22,137 bases of DNA from JBGSYJ01 sp041748075 (GTDB lineage Bacteria > Acidobacteriota > Thermoanaerobaculia > Gp7-AA8). The translations under genes were made by a program, and so were the position numbers. The notes under the pieces were generated by a model that was given only the letters and a program-made list of their open reading frames with translations, had not been told where the DNA came from and did not search any database. Where the stretch lies: contig JBGTDX010000136.1 of the NCBI GenBank assembly GCA_041748075.1, forward strand, positions 1-22,137, in the 5' to 3' direction. Positions 1 to 7,490 of the stretch are shown here, piece after piece (the first letter of the stretch is position 1; every line of letters begins with the position of its first letter).

Positions 1-1
1 G

Positions 2-496
2 GAGCAGGTTGCCTGGGAGGTCTGGCTGATGCCGATGGATAATCCCGCCGCAGTGCGGAAGCTCGCGGTTGGATACGCGCCGCGGATCTCTCCGGACGGC
101 CGCTGGATCGCATGGGAATCGACCGAGTCGGGACGCTGGGAAATTCACCTGCAGGCGTTTCCCGCAGGCGGACGTGAGCTCGTCGTTTCGACCGCTGGCG
201 GACGATCCGCCATGTGGTCCAGTGACGGAACCCGGCTGTTCTACTGGCAGGGCGATGATCTGATGGAGGTGGAAGTCAGTTCCTCTCCCTCACTGAGAGT
301 CGGGACTCCCGCGCTTCTGTTCAACGGAGCCCGCTTCGAGTTGCCCCCGGCGCGACGCACATGGGCCATTACGTCGGTGGACGACGGCTTCATAGTCCTT
401 GCCCCCGTACCCGGAATGAGCACGCAGACGCACCTGAGTTTCGACACGGGGTGGCTGGCCGAGGTGGATCGAAAGCTGAGCGCGGCCACGAAGTGA
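2..496 (+). CDS. C-terminal part of PD40/TolB-type beta-propeller protein, probably a Ser/Thr kinase tail (5' end outside window)
   Basis: The reading frame is open from the first bases, so the start lies upstream of the window; about 164 residues are visible. The propeller-blade signature RISPDGRWIAWES and then WSSDGTRLFYWQ are typical PD40 blades, and the spacing fits the last two or three blades of a WD40-like propeller. The protein ends HLSFDTGWLAEVDRKLSAATK-like, a short polar tail after the final blade. In Acidobacteriota such propellers are often the extracytoplasmic part of membrane Ser/Thr kinases, and the window holds two intact examples of that design. The kinase identity is therefore inferred, since no kinase domain is visible. 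A free TolB-like or peptidase-linked propeller is the alternative. No obvious terminator follows before the vapB-like gene. Confidence 0.8.
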   Translation, partial: EQVAWEVWLMPMDNPAAVRKLAVGYAPRISPDGRWIAWESTESGRWEIHLQAFPAGGRELVVSTAGGRSAMWSSDGTRLFYWQGDDLMEVEVSSSPSLRVGTPALLFNGARFELPPARRTWAITSVDDGFIVLAPVPGMSTQTHLSFDTGWLAEVDRKLSAATK

Positions 497-568
497 GAAG
501 GGCGGCCCCATGTGGCCGAGGTTGTCATTCCTGAAGTCGCCGAACGTCCGCCAATCTGATTCTACATG

Positions 569-596
569 AGTATGGTAGTATTGTCTCAGTATGGTA
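569..596 (+). promoter_or_regulatory. Direct repeat and -10-like box at the vapB-like start
   Basis: AGTATGGTA occurs at 569-577 and again at 588-596, the second copy covering the ATG at 591. A TAGTAT box at 576-581 sits 9 bases before the ATG and no Shine-Dalgarno sequence is present, so a leaderless transcript is plausible. Repeats in this position are compatible with autoregulation by the ribbon-helix-helix antitoxin, which is inferred. Confidence 0.35.
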
Positions 597-878
597 AAGA
601 AGGTCACCTTCACTCTCGACGAGGAAACCATCCGTCGTCTCCAGCTCGCCTCCGAGGGTCTCGGGAAGCCGAAAAGCGAAGTGGTACGCGAGGCGATCGC
701 GGACTATCACGATCGGCTCGGCAGGCTGAGCGAGGCCGAAAAGGCGCGCATGCTGCGCATCGTCGACGAGCTGCTGCCGCGGATCCCGCTGCGCACGGCC
801 AGACAGGTCGATCGTGAGATTGCGGCAGTGCGCGATGCACGGCGCTCCGGTGGCCGTGGAAGAGGCGGCGGGGGTTGA
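591..878 (+). CDS. vapB: Ribbon-helix-helix antitoxin, VapB/CopG-like
   Basis: A 95-residue protein. Its N-terminal 40 residues have ribbon-helix-helix form: a short beta strand (KKVTFTLDEET), then helix, turn and helix (IRRLQLASEGLGKPKSEVVREAIADY). Such domains dimerise and bind operator DNA. The rest of the protein, which would wrap the toxin, is charged and helical and ends in a Gly/Arg-rich tail. The stop codon overlaps the TTG start of the PIN-domain gene by four bases (TTGA), the usual sign of translational coupling in toxin-antitoxin operons. By analogy with the family, the protein should neutralise the downstream toxin and repress the operon. The ATG follows a TAGTAT box very closely with no Shine-Dalgarno sequence. 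The antitoxin role is well supported by context; the subfamily is less certain. Confidence 0.85.
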   Translation: MVKKVTFTLDEETIRRLQLASEGLGKPKSEVVREAIADYHDRLGRLSEAEKARMLRIVDELLPRIPLRTARQVDREIAAVRDARRSGGRGRGGGG

Positions 879-1246
879 TTCTCATCGACACCTCGGCGCT
901 GATCGATTCGCTTTCGGGACCCCGCCGTTCAGCGCCGCTGCTGCGGGATCTCCTCGTTGCCGGCGAGCGCATTCTGCTCCCGTCGATCGTGCTGTATGAA
1001 TGGCTGCGCGGGCCCCGTCTTGCGGAGGAGCTCACAGTGCAGGAAGAACTGTTTCCCCGCGACGGAGTGATCGCGTTCGGCGCGCAAGAAGCCTCGATCG
1101 CCGCCGATCTCTATCGCAGGGTCAAGGCACCACGAGGCCGCGAGGTTGACTTCGCGATCGCCGCCATTGCAATCGCTCGCGAAGCCTCGCTCTGGACCCT
1201 CAACCGGAAAGACTTCCTCGACATCCCCGGCCTGCAACTCGTGTGA
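875..1246 (+). CDS. vapC: PIN-domain ribonuclease toxin, VapC-like
   Basis: A 123-residue protein of normal VapC length. The PIN metal-binding acidic residues are in place: Asp5 in MILIDTSALID, Glu42 in VLYEWLRG, Asp92 in EVDFAIAAIA, and Asn110 with Asp113 in TLNRKDF. VapC proteins are Mg-dependent endoribonucleases that cut tRNA or rRNA and stop translation until bound by the antitoxin. The TTG start at 875 is favoured because it overlaps the antitoxin stop and puts Asp5 at its usual distance from the N-terminus. The native substrate cannot be read from the sequence. A small GC-rich hairpin (GCGGG at 1258-1262, CCCGC at 1266-1270) follows the stop. Confidence 0.9.
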   Translation: MILIDTSALIDSLSGPRRSAPLLRDLLVAGERILLPSIVLYEWLRGPRLAEELTVQEELFPRDGVIAFGAQEASIAADLYRRVKAPRGREVDFAIAAIAIAREASLWTLNRKDFLDIPGLQLV

Positions 1247-1249
1247 CGA

Positions 1250-1447
1250 CTCGGAGCGCGGGCCGCCCGCATCTTCACGGAAGCGATCGAGAATCAGCGA
1301 CTGCAGACGCGCCCAACGCGCGCGCGCAATCGAGTCTTCGGCTTCGAGCTTTGAAAGATCGAACAGGCTGACCGAGGCCATGAGAAATGCGAGGGCTCTG
1401 AACTTCTCCTCTGGCGATGCTATTCGAGGTTCCTCCAGGTCGATCCC
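1250..1447 (-). other. Coding-like segment on the minus strand between vapC and the propeller remnant; possible gene fragment
   Basis: On the minus strand one frame stays open here and reads like protein, with segments such as IASPEEKFRALAFLMASVS and FDLSKLEAEDSIARARWARL. An ATG lies at 1381, but the frame also stays open upstream of it. Downstream it runs into the antisense of vapC, where the translation loses protein character. No ribosome site fits. It could be a helical fragment left by a lost gene, or a chance opening in GC-rich DNA. I do not recognise the family. Confidence 0.2.
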
Positions 1448-2358
1448 GTGATCGCGTCCGACGGCGACTCGTTCCTTCTCCTGTGGAGGGAATATAGGCT
1501 TCCCGGCCGCGACGAAGTTGTGCCGCCCGCATCCCTCTACGCCGCGAGACTGAATCGCCGGGGTGAACCTGTCAGCGAGAATCCGACGCTCATAGAGCGG
1601 GGAGTCTTTGGGACTTTCCTACGCTGCGTTCCGCAGCCACAGGAGTGTCGTCATTCCTGTTTCAGATGGATATGCCGGGGTGATTACGCTCGCCGAGCGC
1701 TACGCAATTGGCGGGATCATCGGTGCGACCGCTGACTTCGAGGCCCATGCCTTCGTCAGATTCCCACACTCTGAGCCTGAACCGGATCAACCATTTCTAT
1801 TCACCTCGCATCTTTCCCACTTCTGGGAAGAGACCAGCGCCTCGCTTGCCTCGAATGGCTCGAATCTCGTTCTGGCAGCGCTGGATATCGAGACGGCCAC
1901 ACGAGACGGAAATTCCCGCGAGCTCTTCGTCGCGCGGGTACCTTCTGACCGAAGGGAGCTCCGCTTCAGCAGCAATCGCACAACGATCACACCGGAGATG
2001 ATCGATGGCTTTCCCGCGATGATCCGCGATCCGCAGATCGTCTGGAACGGCCGGAAAGTTTCTGCTCGTCTTTCAGATTTCCGATGAGATTCTGTTTCCC
2101 GGACGCAGGTTGGCGACGAAGGGAGAGATCGTCGGGCTCTGGGTCGAACCGGACGGCTCGGTGCTTTCAGAGGACCTCATCGAGCTGACTAGCGACGAAG
2201 GAGTGGAGTGGCAACCTTCACTGGCCGTCGACTCCCGCGGCCTGATGGCACTCGCATTCCTGCGGAGTCCGGGTGGCGAAAACCTTCCCACGACCAGACT
2301 GTTCGTGAGGATCCTCTCTGATGGTGCGAGCAGATCGCGGCCTGTGAGACGCCCCTAG
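1442..2358 (+). pseudogene. Frameshifted remnant of a secreted beta-propeller-like protein (C-terminal part)
   Basis: Three consecutive frames carry one continuous protein-like sequence. The first frame (about 1442-1610) reads DGDSFLLLWREYR followed by LYAARLNRRGEPVS, the form of a propeller blade in secreted proteins. Near 1605-1625 the sense jumps to the next frame (SVVIPVSDGYAGVITLAERY, then SRELFVARVPSD). Near 2050-2060 it jumps again, so that QIVWNGRK continues as FLLVFQISDEILFPGR, then GLWVEPDGS and WQPSLAVDSRGLMALAF, ending at TAG 2358. No start codon or signal peptide is visible, so the 5' part is missing as well. At least two frameshifts plus the truncation make this a dead gene. Parts of it recur at 6694-6855. 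Palindromic element copy 1 begins 15 bases after the stop. Confidence 0.65.
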
Positions 2359-2373
2359 TCCGGTAGGCTCTGG

Positions 2374-2515
2374 ATGTGGCAGGGCCCTCCGAGGCCCTGC
2401 CTCTTCGGGCATTAATGAGCTACGGAGGTTGGAGCATTTATTCGAGGACGCCGCTCCAGGTGTCGTAAACGCAACGATTCCGAAGGGGCAGGGCCTGGGA
2501 AGGCCCTGCCACATG
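2374..2515. repeat. Hairpin-ended palindromic element, copy 1 (BIME/REP-like, about 140 bp)
   Basis: Each end is a perfect 9-bp hairpin: GGCAGGGCC (2378-2386) with GGCCCTGCC (2393-2401), and GGCAGGGCC (2487-2495) with GGCCCTGCC (2502-2510). The ends are flanked by ATGTGG on the left and CCACATG on the right, so the whole element is an inverted repeat. The core contains an inner pair TGGAGC / GCTCCA. Two more copies lie at 12721-12862 and 19591-19731. There is no open frame inside. It starts just after the propeller remnant and could act as a transcription terminator. Confidence 0.85.
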
Positions 2516-2564
2516 GCGCATCGTAAAAACGTACGAGGGGTGGGTCATCGGGTCGGAACTACGA

Positions 2565-2687
2565 TCAGTATTCCTGTTGACCCTTGCCCGTTTTTCTGCC
2601 GCCGGCCGGGTCCTTCTTCGGTGAGAGGTCCTTCACTTCGGCTGCGGGTTTCGGTTTCGGTTTGGCTGTTGCTTTTTTCTTGTTCAC
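2565..2687 (-). CDS. Small basic peptide (40 aa) with a KDLSPKKDPAGG motif
   Basis: This micro-gene starts with GTG at 2687. A strong ribosome site, AAGGAG (complement of 2695-2700), lies 7 bases upstream, which decides the start over the longer open frame. The product has a Lys/Ala/Pro-rich N-terminus (NKKKATAKPKPKPAAE), then VKDLSPKKDPAGG, then a short polar tail ending in Tyr. There is no signal peptide or membrane segment. A K-D-L-x-P-K-x-x-x-x-G-G core after a basic low-complexity leader resembles short uncharacterised peptides I recall from environmental bacteria, some of which look like modified-peptide precursors. That resemblance is from memory and untested. No modification enzyme is visible nearby. 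The next gene upstream on the same strand is the AAA ATPase, ending 230 bases away. Confidence 0.6.
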   Translation of the reverse strand: MNKKKATAKPKPKPAAEVKDLSPKKDPAGGRKTGKGQQEY

Positions 2688-2917
2688 GGAATCGCTCCTT
2701 TCATGTACGCGTCGGCGGTGATGCCTGCTTTTCCCGTTGCATGGTTTCCTCGTTTCACGAGCAATGTAGGTCCGGTTCGGCCGGGCAAACAGTGTCCTCA
2801 ATCACTTCCTCATCAAAAGTAGGGACTTCATGAGTAGCGAGAGACTTGGCAGGGCCCACGTGGCACGGGGTCGCGATCGACGTCATCGTGCGGGGTTACC
2901 GGTGAGTGAGCATGTCC

Positions 2918-4063
2918 TCATCTTCCCTGCGGCAGTCCGGGCTCAGCGCCGAGGGCGGCAAGTGGAAGCACCGTGATCGCGTCGTCGATCCGGTAACGGT
3001 GCCGTCCGGGAGTAACGATCCAGAGGTGCTCGAGCTTCAAATCGGTCATGGCGATGCGCATCGACCGGCTCACCGCCGGAGCTTCCGAGAATTTCAGCTC
3101 GAAGCCGTATCGTCGCCCCCCGCGAATCACCAGCAGGTCGAGCTCCGCCCCCGTATGGGTTGCCCAGAACCAGACGTCCCGATCTCCTGTCCACCGCACG
3201 ATCTGTTCGATCGCGAATCCTTCCCAGGAGCTGCCGGCCGATGGATGTCCGAGCAGGTCGCTGCGCGTCTGCAGACCGAGCAGAGCATGGAGGATTCCGG
3301 AGTCGCGAAGGTAAGTCTTCGGAGAACGGACCTGTCGCTTTCCGAGGTTGGCGAACCATGGCTGAAGCTGCCGGATCATGTACGTTCCCGTCAGTAGGTC
3401 GAGATAGCCGCGAACGGTCTTGTCCGAGAGACCCATGGCGCGTCCCAGCCTCGAAGCGTTCCACGTCTGGCCGTGATCGTGCGCAAGCATCGTCCAGAAC
3501 CGGCGCATGGCCACCGGCGGAATGGAGACGCCGACTTCAGCCAGATCACGCTCGAGGAACGTCTGGATGAAGTTCTCCCTCCATACGAAGCTATCCTCCT
3601 CGTCTGCCGCGAGAAACGATCTGGGGAATCCGCCTCGAATCCAGCGTCTGTCGAGATTCTCCGGCCCCAGCTCCCACAGGTCGAAGGGCGCCAGCTCGAT
3701 CATCTCCACCCGTCCCGCGAGGGTCTCGGAGGCGCCGCGCACCACATCGGGTGAAGCGCTGCCGAGAATCAGGAACCGAGCCGCGGCATCGGGTCGATCA
3801 ACCAGAACCCGGAGAACTTCGAACAGCTCCGGCTTCTTCTGGACTTCGTCCAGAACGACCAGCCCCCGCTCGCCTCCGAGAACGAGCTCGGGATTGGCGA
3901 GTTTCCGAAGGTCCGGCTGCGACTCGAGATCGTAGTAGTGGTCCGGATCGAGCGCCCTTGCGAGGGTGGTCTTCCCGCATTGCCGGGGTCCCAGGAGAGC
4001 GACTATGGGAGAGCGTCTGAGCGCCTTGCGCAAGCGAGCGGCGTAAAGGGGGCGAGGAATCAT
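2918..4063 (-). CDS. AAA-type ATPase with DUF4143 domain
   Basis: The 381-residue product matches the usual length of AAA_14/DUF4143 proteins. Walker A is GPRQCGKTT (residues 25-33) and Walker B is GLVVLDEVQ with Asp72-Glu73. A sensor-like ILGSASP follows, and then a winged-helix-like region (WNASRLGRAMGLSDKTVRGY). The C-terminal part has a PD-(D/E)xK-like arrangement: TGAELDLLV, then GFELKFS. Proteins of this family are uncharacterised P-loop ATPases, and no substrate can be named. The ATG at 4063 is preferred over an in-frame TTG at 4108, because the family normally begins close to IPRPLY and because a perfect palindrome (4078-4106) would otherwise lie within the coding region. No Shine-Dalgarno sequence is evident. 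The gene is divergent from the kinase at 4254. Confidence 0.9.
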   Translation of the reverse strand: MIPRPLYAARLRKALRRSPIVALLGPRQCGKTTLARALDPDHYYDLESQPDLRKLANPELVLGGERGLVVLDEVQKKPELFEVLRVLVDRPDAAARFLILGSASPDVVRGASETLAGRVEMIELAPFDLWELGPENLDRRWIRGGFPRSFLAADEEDSFVWRENFIQTFLERDLAEVGVSIPPVAMRRFWTMLAHDHGQTWNASRLGRAMGLSDKTVRGYLDLLTGTYMIRQLQPWFANLGKRQVRSPKTYLRDSGILHALLGLQTRSDLLGHPSAGSSWEGFAIEQIVRWTGDRDVWFWATHTGAELDLLVIRGGRRYGFELKFSEAPAVSRSMRIAMTDLKLEHLWIVTPGRHRYRIDDAITVLPLAALGAEPGLPQGR

Positions 4064-4077
4064 GCCCGGTGTAACAC

Positions 4078-4106
4078 GAAAATTCGGAGTTGGATTCCGA
4101 ATTTTC
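4078..4106. promoter_or_regulatory. Perfect 11-bp inverted repeat upstream of the ATPase gene (candidate operator)
   Basis: GAAAATTCGGA (4078-4088) and TCCGAATTTTC (4096-4106) are exact reverse complements separated by 7 bases. The repeat is A/T-rich in a GC-rich region and sits 15 bases upstream of the ATPase ATG, inside the divergent interval with the kinase at 4254. A TTGAAA box on the minus strand (4103-4108) overlaps its outer arm. An operator for the ATPase gene fits best; a structured 5' leader is the alternative. Confidence 0.5.
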
Positions 4107-4253
4107 AATATTTAACGAGAAAGTTGGGGACGGAGCTTCTCGAGATTGGAGGCGCGGAGTTTCAAGTGCGAACTGCAACTGAGCTCAGCCGGGCGATTTG
4201 CTGACGAATCGGTACCGCCCTGGAGTAAGCTGATCTCACGTCGCGAGCAGACG

Positions 4254-6620
4254 ATGGCTCTTACCGCCGGTACTTGCCTCGGTCACTACGAGATCGTGTC
4301 GCCGCTGGGCGCTGGCGGCATGGGTGAGGTTTACCTCGCCCGAGACCGGAAGCTGCATCGCCAGGTGGCCATCAAAGTCCTTCACTCGGACAGGAGCGGC
4401 GACCCCGCGGCGCGGCGGCGCTTCGAGCAGGAGGCGAGAGCGGTCGCCGCGCTGGCTCACCCGAATATTCTGGCCATTTATTGCTTCGATAGTCACAACG
4501 ACGTGCACTACGCCGTCACGGAACTGCTCGAGGGTGAAACTCTTCGGGAGCGCATCACCCACTCGAGGCTTTCCTGGCCAGAAACAGCGCGGATCGGATC
4601 GGCGATCGCCGAGGGCCTGGCCGCGGCGCACGAGAAAGGAATCATTCATCGCGACCTCAAGCCGGCCAACATCTTTCTGACCTCTGACGGCCAGGTGAAG
4701 ATCCTCGACTTCGGGCTCGCTCACGTCTCCCACGATTTCAGCGCGTCGCCCGAGAGCAGCACCGAACTGAAAACTGCTCCGAATTCGGTGATGGGAACGG
4801 TCGGCTACATGTCGCCCGAGCAGCTCTCCGGTAAAACGGTCGAGGCAACCACCGACATCTTTGCGTTCGGCTGCATTCTGCACGAGATGCTCGACGGCAG
4901 GCATCCCTTCATCCGCCCCAGCGCCACCGAAATCATCGCCGCAGTGATGCGCGACGACCCGCCCGAGCTGCCGCCTGATGCCGCGCCGTCGCCGCTGTCG
5001 CAGCTGATCCGGCGATGCCTCGAGAAACAGCCGCGGCAACGGCCTCAGAACGCCCGCGATATCGCCGCGGATCTCCGCGTGTTGCTGACCGGTCCCCAGC
5101 CGGTCACCCCGACGAAGCCTCCGCCGGTCATCAGCCGCCGCGCCATGATCGTGACCGCGTGCGTTCTTGCAATCCTCCTGTTTGCCGCCGGTCTCGTGGT
5201 GAGGTCGCGGGAGACTCAGCTCGCTCCGCAGGAGATCCGCTCGATCCTCGTGGTGCCTTTCGAGAATGCGTCAACCGATTCCGCAGCGGAGTATCTCAGT
5301 GACGGAATCGCGGAGGGACTGATCAACACGCTCGCGAAGCTGCCCGAGGTAAGGATCGTCGCGCGGACGACTGCCTTTCAATACAAGGGAAAGCCGCTGG
5401 ACCTTCAGCAAATCGGACGAGAGCTCGGCGTGGATGCAGTTCTTACGGGCCGAGTCGCATCCCACGCGAACAACCTGACCGTCCAGGCCGACCTCGTGGG
5501 CACGCGCGCCGGGAATGCACTGTGGGGCGATCGATTTCATCAACAGAACACGGACGTGCTGAAGATCGAGCAGGAGATCGTCAGTCAGATCTCGGATGCG
5601 TTGCGATTCCAGCTCACGCCCGCGCAACAGGGGCGCGTCTCCCGACCCGCTACCCGCAACCCCGAGGCTTATAAGCTGTATCTGCAGGGACGCTTCTACT
5701 GGAACCAACGCACCCCGGAGGCGATCACCAAAGCAACGCAACTGTTCGAGCAGGCCATCGCCCTCGATCCGCAGTTCGCGCTCGCGTACTCCGGACTGGC
5801 CGACGCGTACCACATGCTCGGCGGCTCGTACAACCTGGAGCTGGCCGAGGTCGGACGGACTCGTTCGCGGGAAGCGGTGGAAACGGCATTGCGGCTCGAC
5901 CCCGAGCTCGCCGAGGCGCACACATCGCTGGGGCTCCTCGAATCGGATCGGTTCCGTTGGGCACCGGCGGAGAAGGCATTCAAGCGAGCGCTGGAGCTCA
6001 ATCCCAACCACGCCAACGCTCTCCTCTGGTATTCGCTCGTGTTCCTCGGGCGGAACGAGCTCGATCGCTCGATGGCGATGATTCGCCGGGCGGAGGAGGT
6101 CGATCCACTGTCGCCGGTCATCCTTGCGAACATTGTGCAACGTCTGAATATCAAAGGCGATCACGCCGCCGCGCTCGAACAGGCAAACAAGGCCCACGAG
6201 GTGCAACCGGGGTATATGGACGTCTACCTGGGCACGGGACTGGCGTATGAAGGTCTGGGGCAGCCCGAAAAAGCCATCGCGGCTTATCGAACGGGAGCTG
6301 GCCTCTCCGGCGTACCAGGTAATCGCGAGCAATTCCTCGTTCGGGCGGCAGTGCTGTCCGGTGATTTGACTGATGCCAGAAGGCTGGCGCGACTGATGGA
6401 AGACCGCGCCAACCGCCGCGAGATCGTGCACGTGCAGGTAGGGCTCGCTTACGCTGCGATCGGAGACCGCGATAAGGCAATTGACTGGCTGAATCGGGCG
6501 TTTGAAGCTCGCGAGCCGGGACTACGGAATTTTATTCGCTCTCCAGCGGTGAGGCAGCTGCGCGGCGACCCGCGATACGAGGAGCTTCTGTCGCGAATGG
6601 AGCGAGGGTTCGACGAGTGA
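4254..6620 (+). CDS. Membrane Ser/Thr protein kinase with TolB/CadC-like domain and TPR repeats
   Basis: The 788-residue protein has a complete kinase domain (about 11-275): the glycine loop GAGGMGEVY, Lys41 in VAIKVL, Glu60 in the C helix, HRDLKPAN with Asp134, DFG with Asp152, and GYMSPEQ. A single transmembrane helix (about 298-317, MIVTACVLAILLFAAG) follows. Next comes a TolB/CadC-like domain (about 329-450, starting RSILVVPFENAS, with AVLTGRV and LWGDRF). TPR repeats occupy about 465-780 (for example AIALDPQFALAYSGLADAY). The kinase is cytoplasmic and the C-terminal half probably extracytoplasmic. Domain order is seen; the ligand and phosphorylation targets are unknown. The ATG at 4254 is chosen because MALTAG-TCLGHYEI matches the short N-termini of the paralogues. 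The open frame upstream to a TTG at 4146 reads poorly. Confidence 0.93.
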   Translation: MALTAGTCLGHYEIVSPLGAGGMGEVYLARDRKLHRQVAIKVLHSDRSGDPAARRRFEQEARAVAALAHPNILAIYCFDSHNDVHYAVTELLEGETLRERITHSRLSWPETARIGSAIAEGLAAAHEKGIIHRDLKPANIFLTSDGQVKILDFGLAHVSHDFSASPESSTELKTAPNSVMGTVGYMSPEQLSGKTVEATTDIFAFGCILHEMLDGRHPFIRPSATEIIAAVMRDDPPELPPDAAPSPLSQLIRRCLEKQPRQRPQNARDIAADLRVLLTGPQPVTPTKPPPVISRRAMIVTACVLAILLFAAGLVVRSRETQLAPQEIRSILVVPFENASTDSAAEYLSDGIAEGLINTLAKLPEVRIVARTTAFQYKGKPLDLQQIGRELGVDAVLTGRVASHANNLTVQADLVGTRAGNALWGDRFHQQNTDVLKIEQEIVSQISDALRFQLTPAQQGRVSRPATRNPEAYKLYLQGRFYWNQRTPEAITKATQLFEQAIALDPQFALAYSGLADAYHMLGGSYNLELAEVGRTRSREAVETALRLDPELAEAHTSLGLLESDRFRWAPAEKAFKRALELNPNHANALLWYSLVFLGRNELDRSMAMIRRAEEVDPLSPVILANIVQRLNIKGDHAAALEQANKAHEVQPGYMDVYLGTGLAYEGLGQPEKAIAAYRTGAGLSGVPGNREQFLVRAAVLSGDLTDARRLARLMEDRANRREIVHVQVGLAYAAIGDRDKAIDWLNRAFEAREPGLRNFIRSPAVRQLRGDPRYEELLSRMERGFDE

Positions 6621-6693
6621 ACCTGATCCAGGGGTCAAGGCCGGATGACGCCAGCCCTCGTCGATCTTTACGATCCGGCATGTGATGCCAGCG

Positions 6694-6855
6694 TGATCAC
6701 GCTCGCCGAGCGCTACGGAATCGGCGGGATCATCGGTACGACCGCACGCGACGGGACTTCCCGCGAGCTCTTCGTCGCGCGGGTTCCTTCAGACCTGAGA
6801 GAGGAGACTGTTCGTGAAGATCGTCTCCGATGGCGGGAGCAGGTGCGGCCTGTCA
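6694..6855 (+). pseudogene. Second, internally deleted remnant of the propeller-like protein
   Basis: Three short blocks match the remnant at 1442-2358. Bases 6694-6745 correspond to 1681-1732 with 48 of 52 identical, encoding ITLAERYGIGGIIG. Bases 6746-6795 correspond to 1901-1950, encoding SRELFVARVPSD. Bases 6805-6855 correspond to about 2296-2346, encoding LFVKIVSDGGSR in a different frame. The intervening 168 and roughly 345 bases are missing here. An open frame of 81 codons spans the region (6645-6890), but its end is out of frame relative to the homologous protein, so a functional product is unlikely. It lies 74 bases after the kinase stop. Confidence 0.6.
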
Positions 6856-6887
6856 GACGACCTGGTGCTCCGGTTCGAATTAGAGAG

Positions 6888-6922
6888 TAAGGGTTGGTGT
6901 CAGGTAAGGGTAGGTGTCAAGG
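6888..6922. repeat. Tandem pair of the AGGTGTCA motif
   Basis: TAAGGGTTGGTGTCAGG (6888-6904) is followed directly by TAAGGGTAGGTGTCAAGG (6905-6922). The second copy supplies the TGA stop of the minus-strand gene ending at 6917. The same core recurs at 14594, 15255 and 17569. Confidence 0.55.
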
Positions 6923-7441
6923 TTTTACGATCATCTCCGGGTCGACTCCGAAGGTTTTGGTCACGCCCTGAGAGTTGGTCACCGACAGATCGAGGGTGAA
7001 GAAGAAGTTTCCGCTGTTCTGCAGTGTCAGCGAGAGCGGCGAACTGGCGTCGTTCACGATCTGCCACTCCGGGTAGACGTCCTGGGGTGAACGGCTGAAG
7101 ATCGAGCTCGTGCCACTTCCTCGAGGTCCGAAAGCCGCTCCCACGGTGGGATTGCCAGCCGAGGGACTGCCAACCTGTGTCGAGCTGTCAGCGGCCGAGA
7201 AGGTGAGCCACGATCCGTCAGAAGCGATCGACGGAGTCTTCACATCGTTGTTGGGCGCTTCCGAGATGTCATACAGAAAAAACTCGAGCGTGTCATTGTC
7301 GTCAATGTCCGCGAAGGAGGCCGGCTGCCCCGTCTGTCCCGTTACCTTCACGAGTCCGATCTGAAGAAACCCGTCGTACGCGTTTCCCTCTTTTGCCAGA
7401 GAATCCCAGTCGAACGCCATATCGAGATGAAAATCCATCAC
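6917..7441 (-). CDS. Beta-rich hypothetical protein (174 aa) downstream of a kinase gene
   Basis: A strong AAAGGAG site precedes a GTG-ATG pair (7441 and 7438), so translation can begin at either codon. There is no signal peptide or transmembrane helix. The sequence alternates polar and hydrophobic residues typical of a beta sandwich. It contains DNDTLEFFLYDIS, a Ser/Gly/Thr-rich middle, VYPEWQIVND, LTLQNSGNFFFTLDLSV, and a C-terminal FGVDPEMIVKP. The final F-x-V-D-P-E-hydrophobic pattern recalls AidA/PixA-type inclusion-body proteins, but that is a weak resemblance and I do not assign a family. The gene lies 49 bases downstream of the STPK-TPR gene on the same strand, so co-transcription is likely and a substrate or partner role is possible. 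Its stop codon lies within a copy of the AGGTGTCA repeat. Confidence 0.75.
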   Translation of the reverse strand: MMDFHLDMAFDWDSLAKEGNAYDGFLQIGLVKVTGQTGQPASFADIDDNDTLEFFLYDISEAPNNDVKTPSIASDGSWLTFSAADSSTQVGSPSAGNPTVGAAFGPRGSGTSSIFSRSPQDVYPEWQIVNDASSPLSLTLQNSGNFFFTLDLSVTNSQGVTKTFGVDPEMIVKP

Positions 7442-7490
7442 TTTCTGCTCCTTTCAGTGGACGTACATTCCGCGGACGTCGTCCGGTTCA

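Noticed and set aside
2374..2515. Possible CRISPR repeat or IS terminal repeats from the GGCAGGGCC hairpins
   Set aside because: There are only paired ends around a conserved core, with no spacer series and no transposase frame inside; a BIME/REP-type element fits better.
2850..2880. GGCAGGGCC sequence near 2850 as a fourth element copy
   Set aside because: The partner arm is missing (it continues CACGTGGCAC) and no core follows, so at most it is a solitary relic or chance.
5271..6431. Long minus-strand open frame (386 codons) opposite the STPK-TolB-TPR gene
   Set aside because: It is fully antisense to a well-supported kinase gene, and its translation shows no domain, only the complement of TPR codons in GC-rich DNA.
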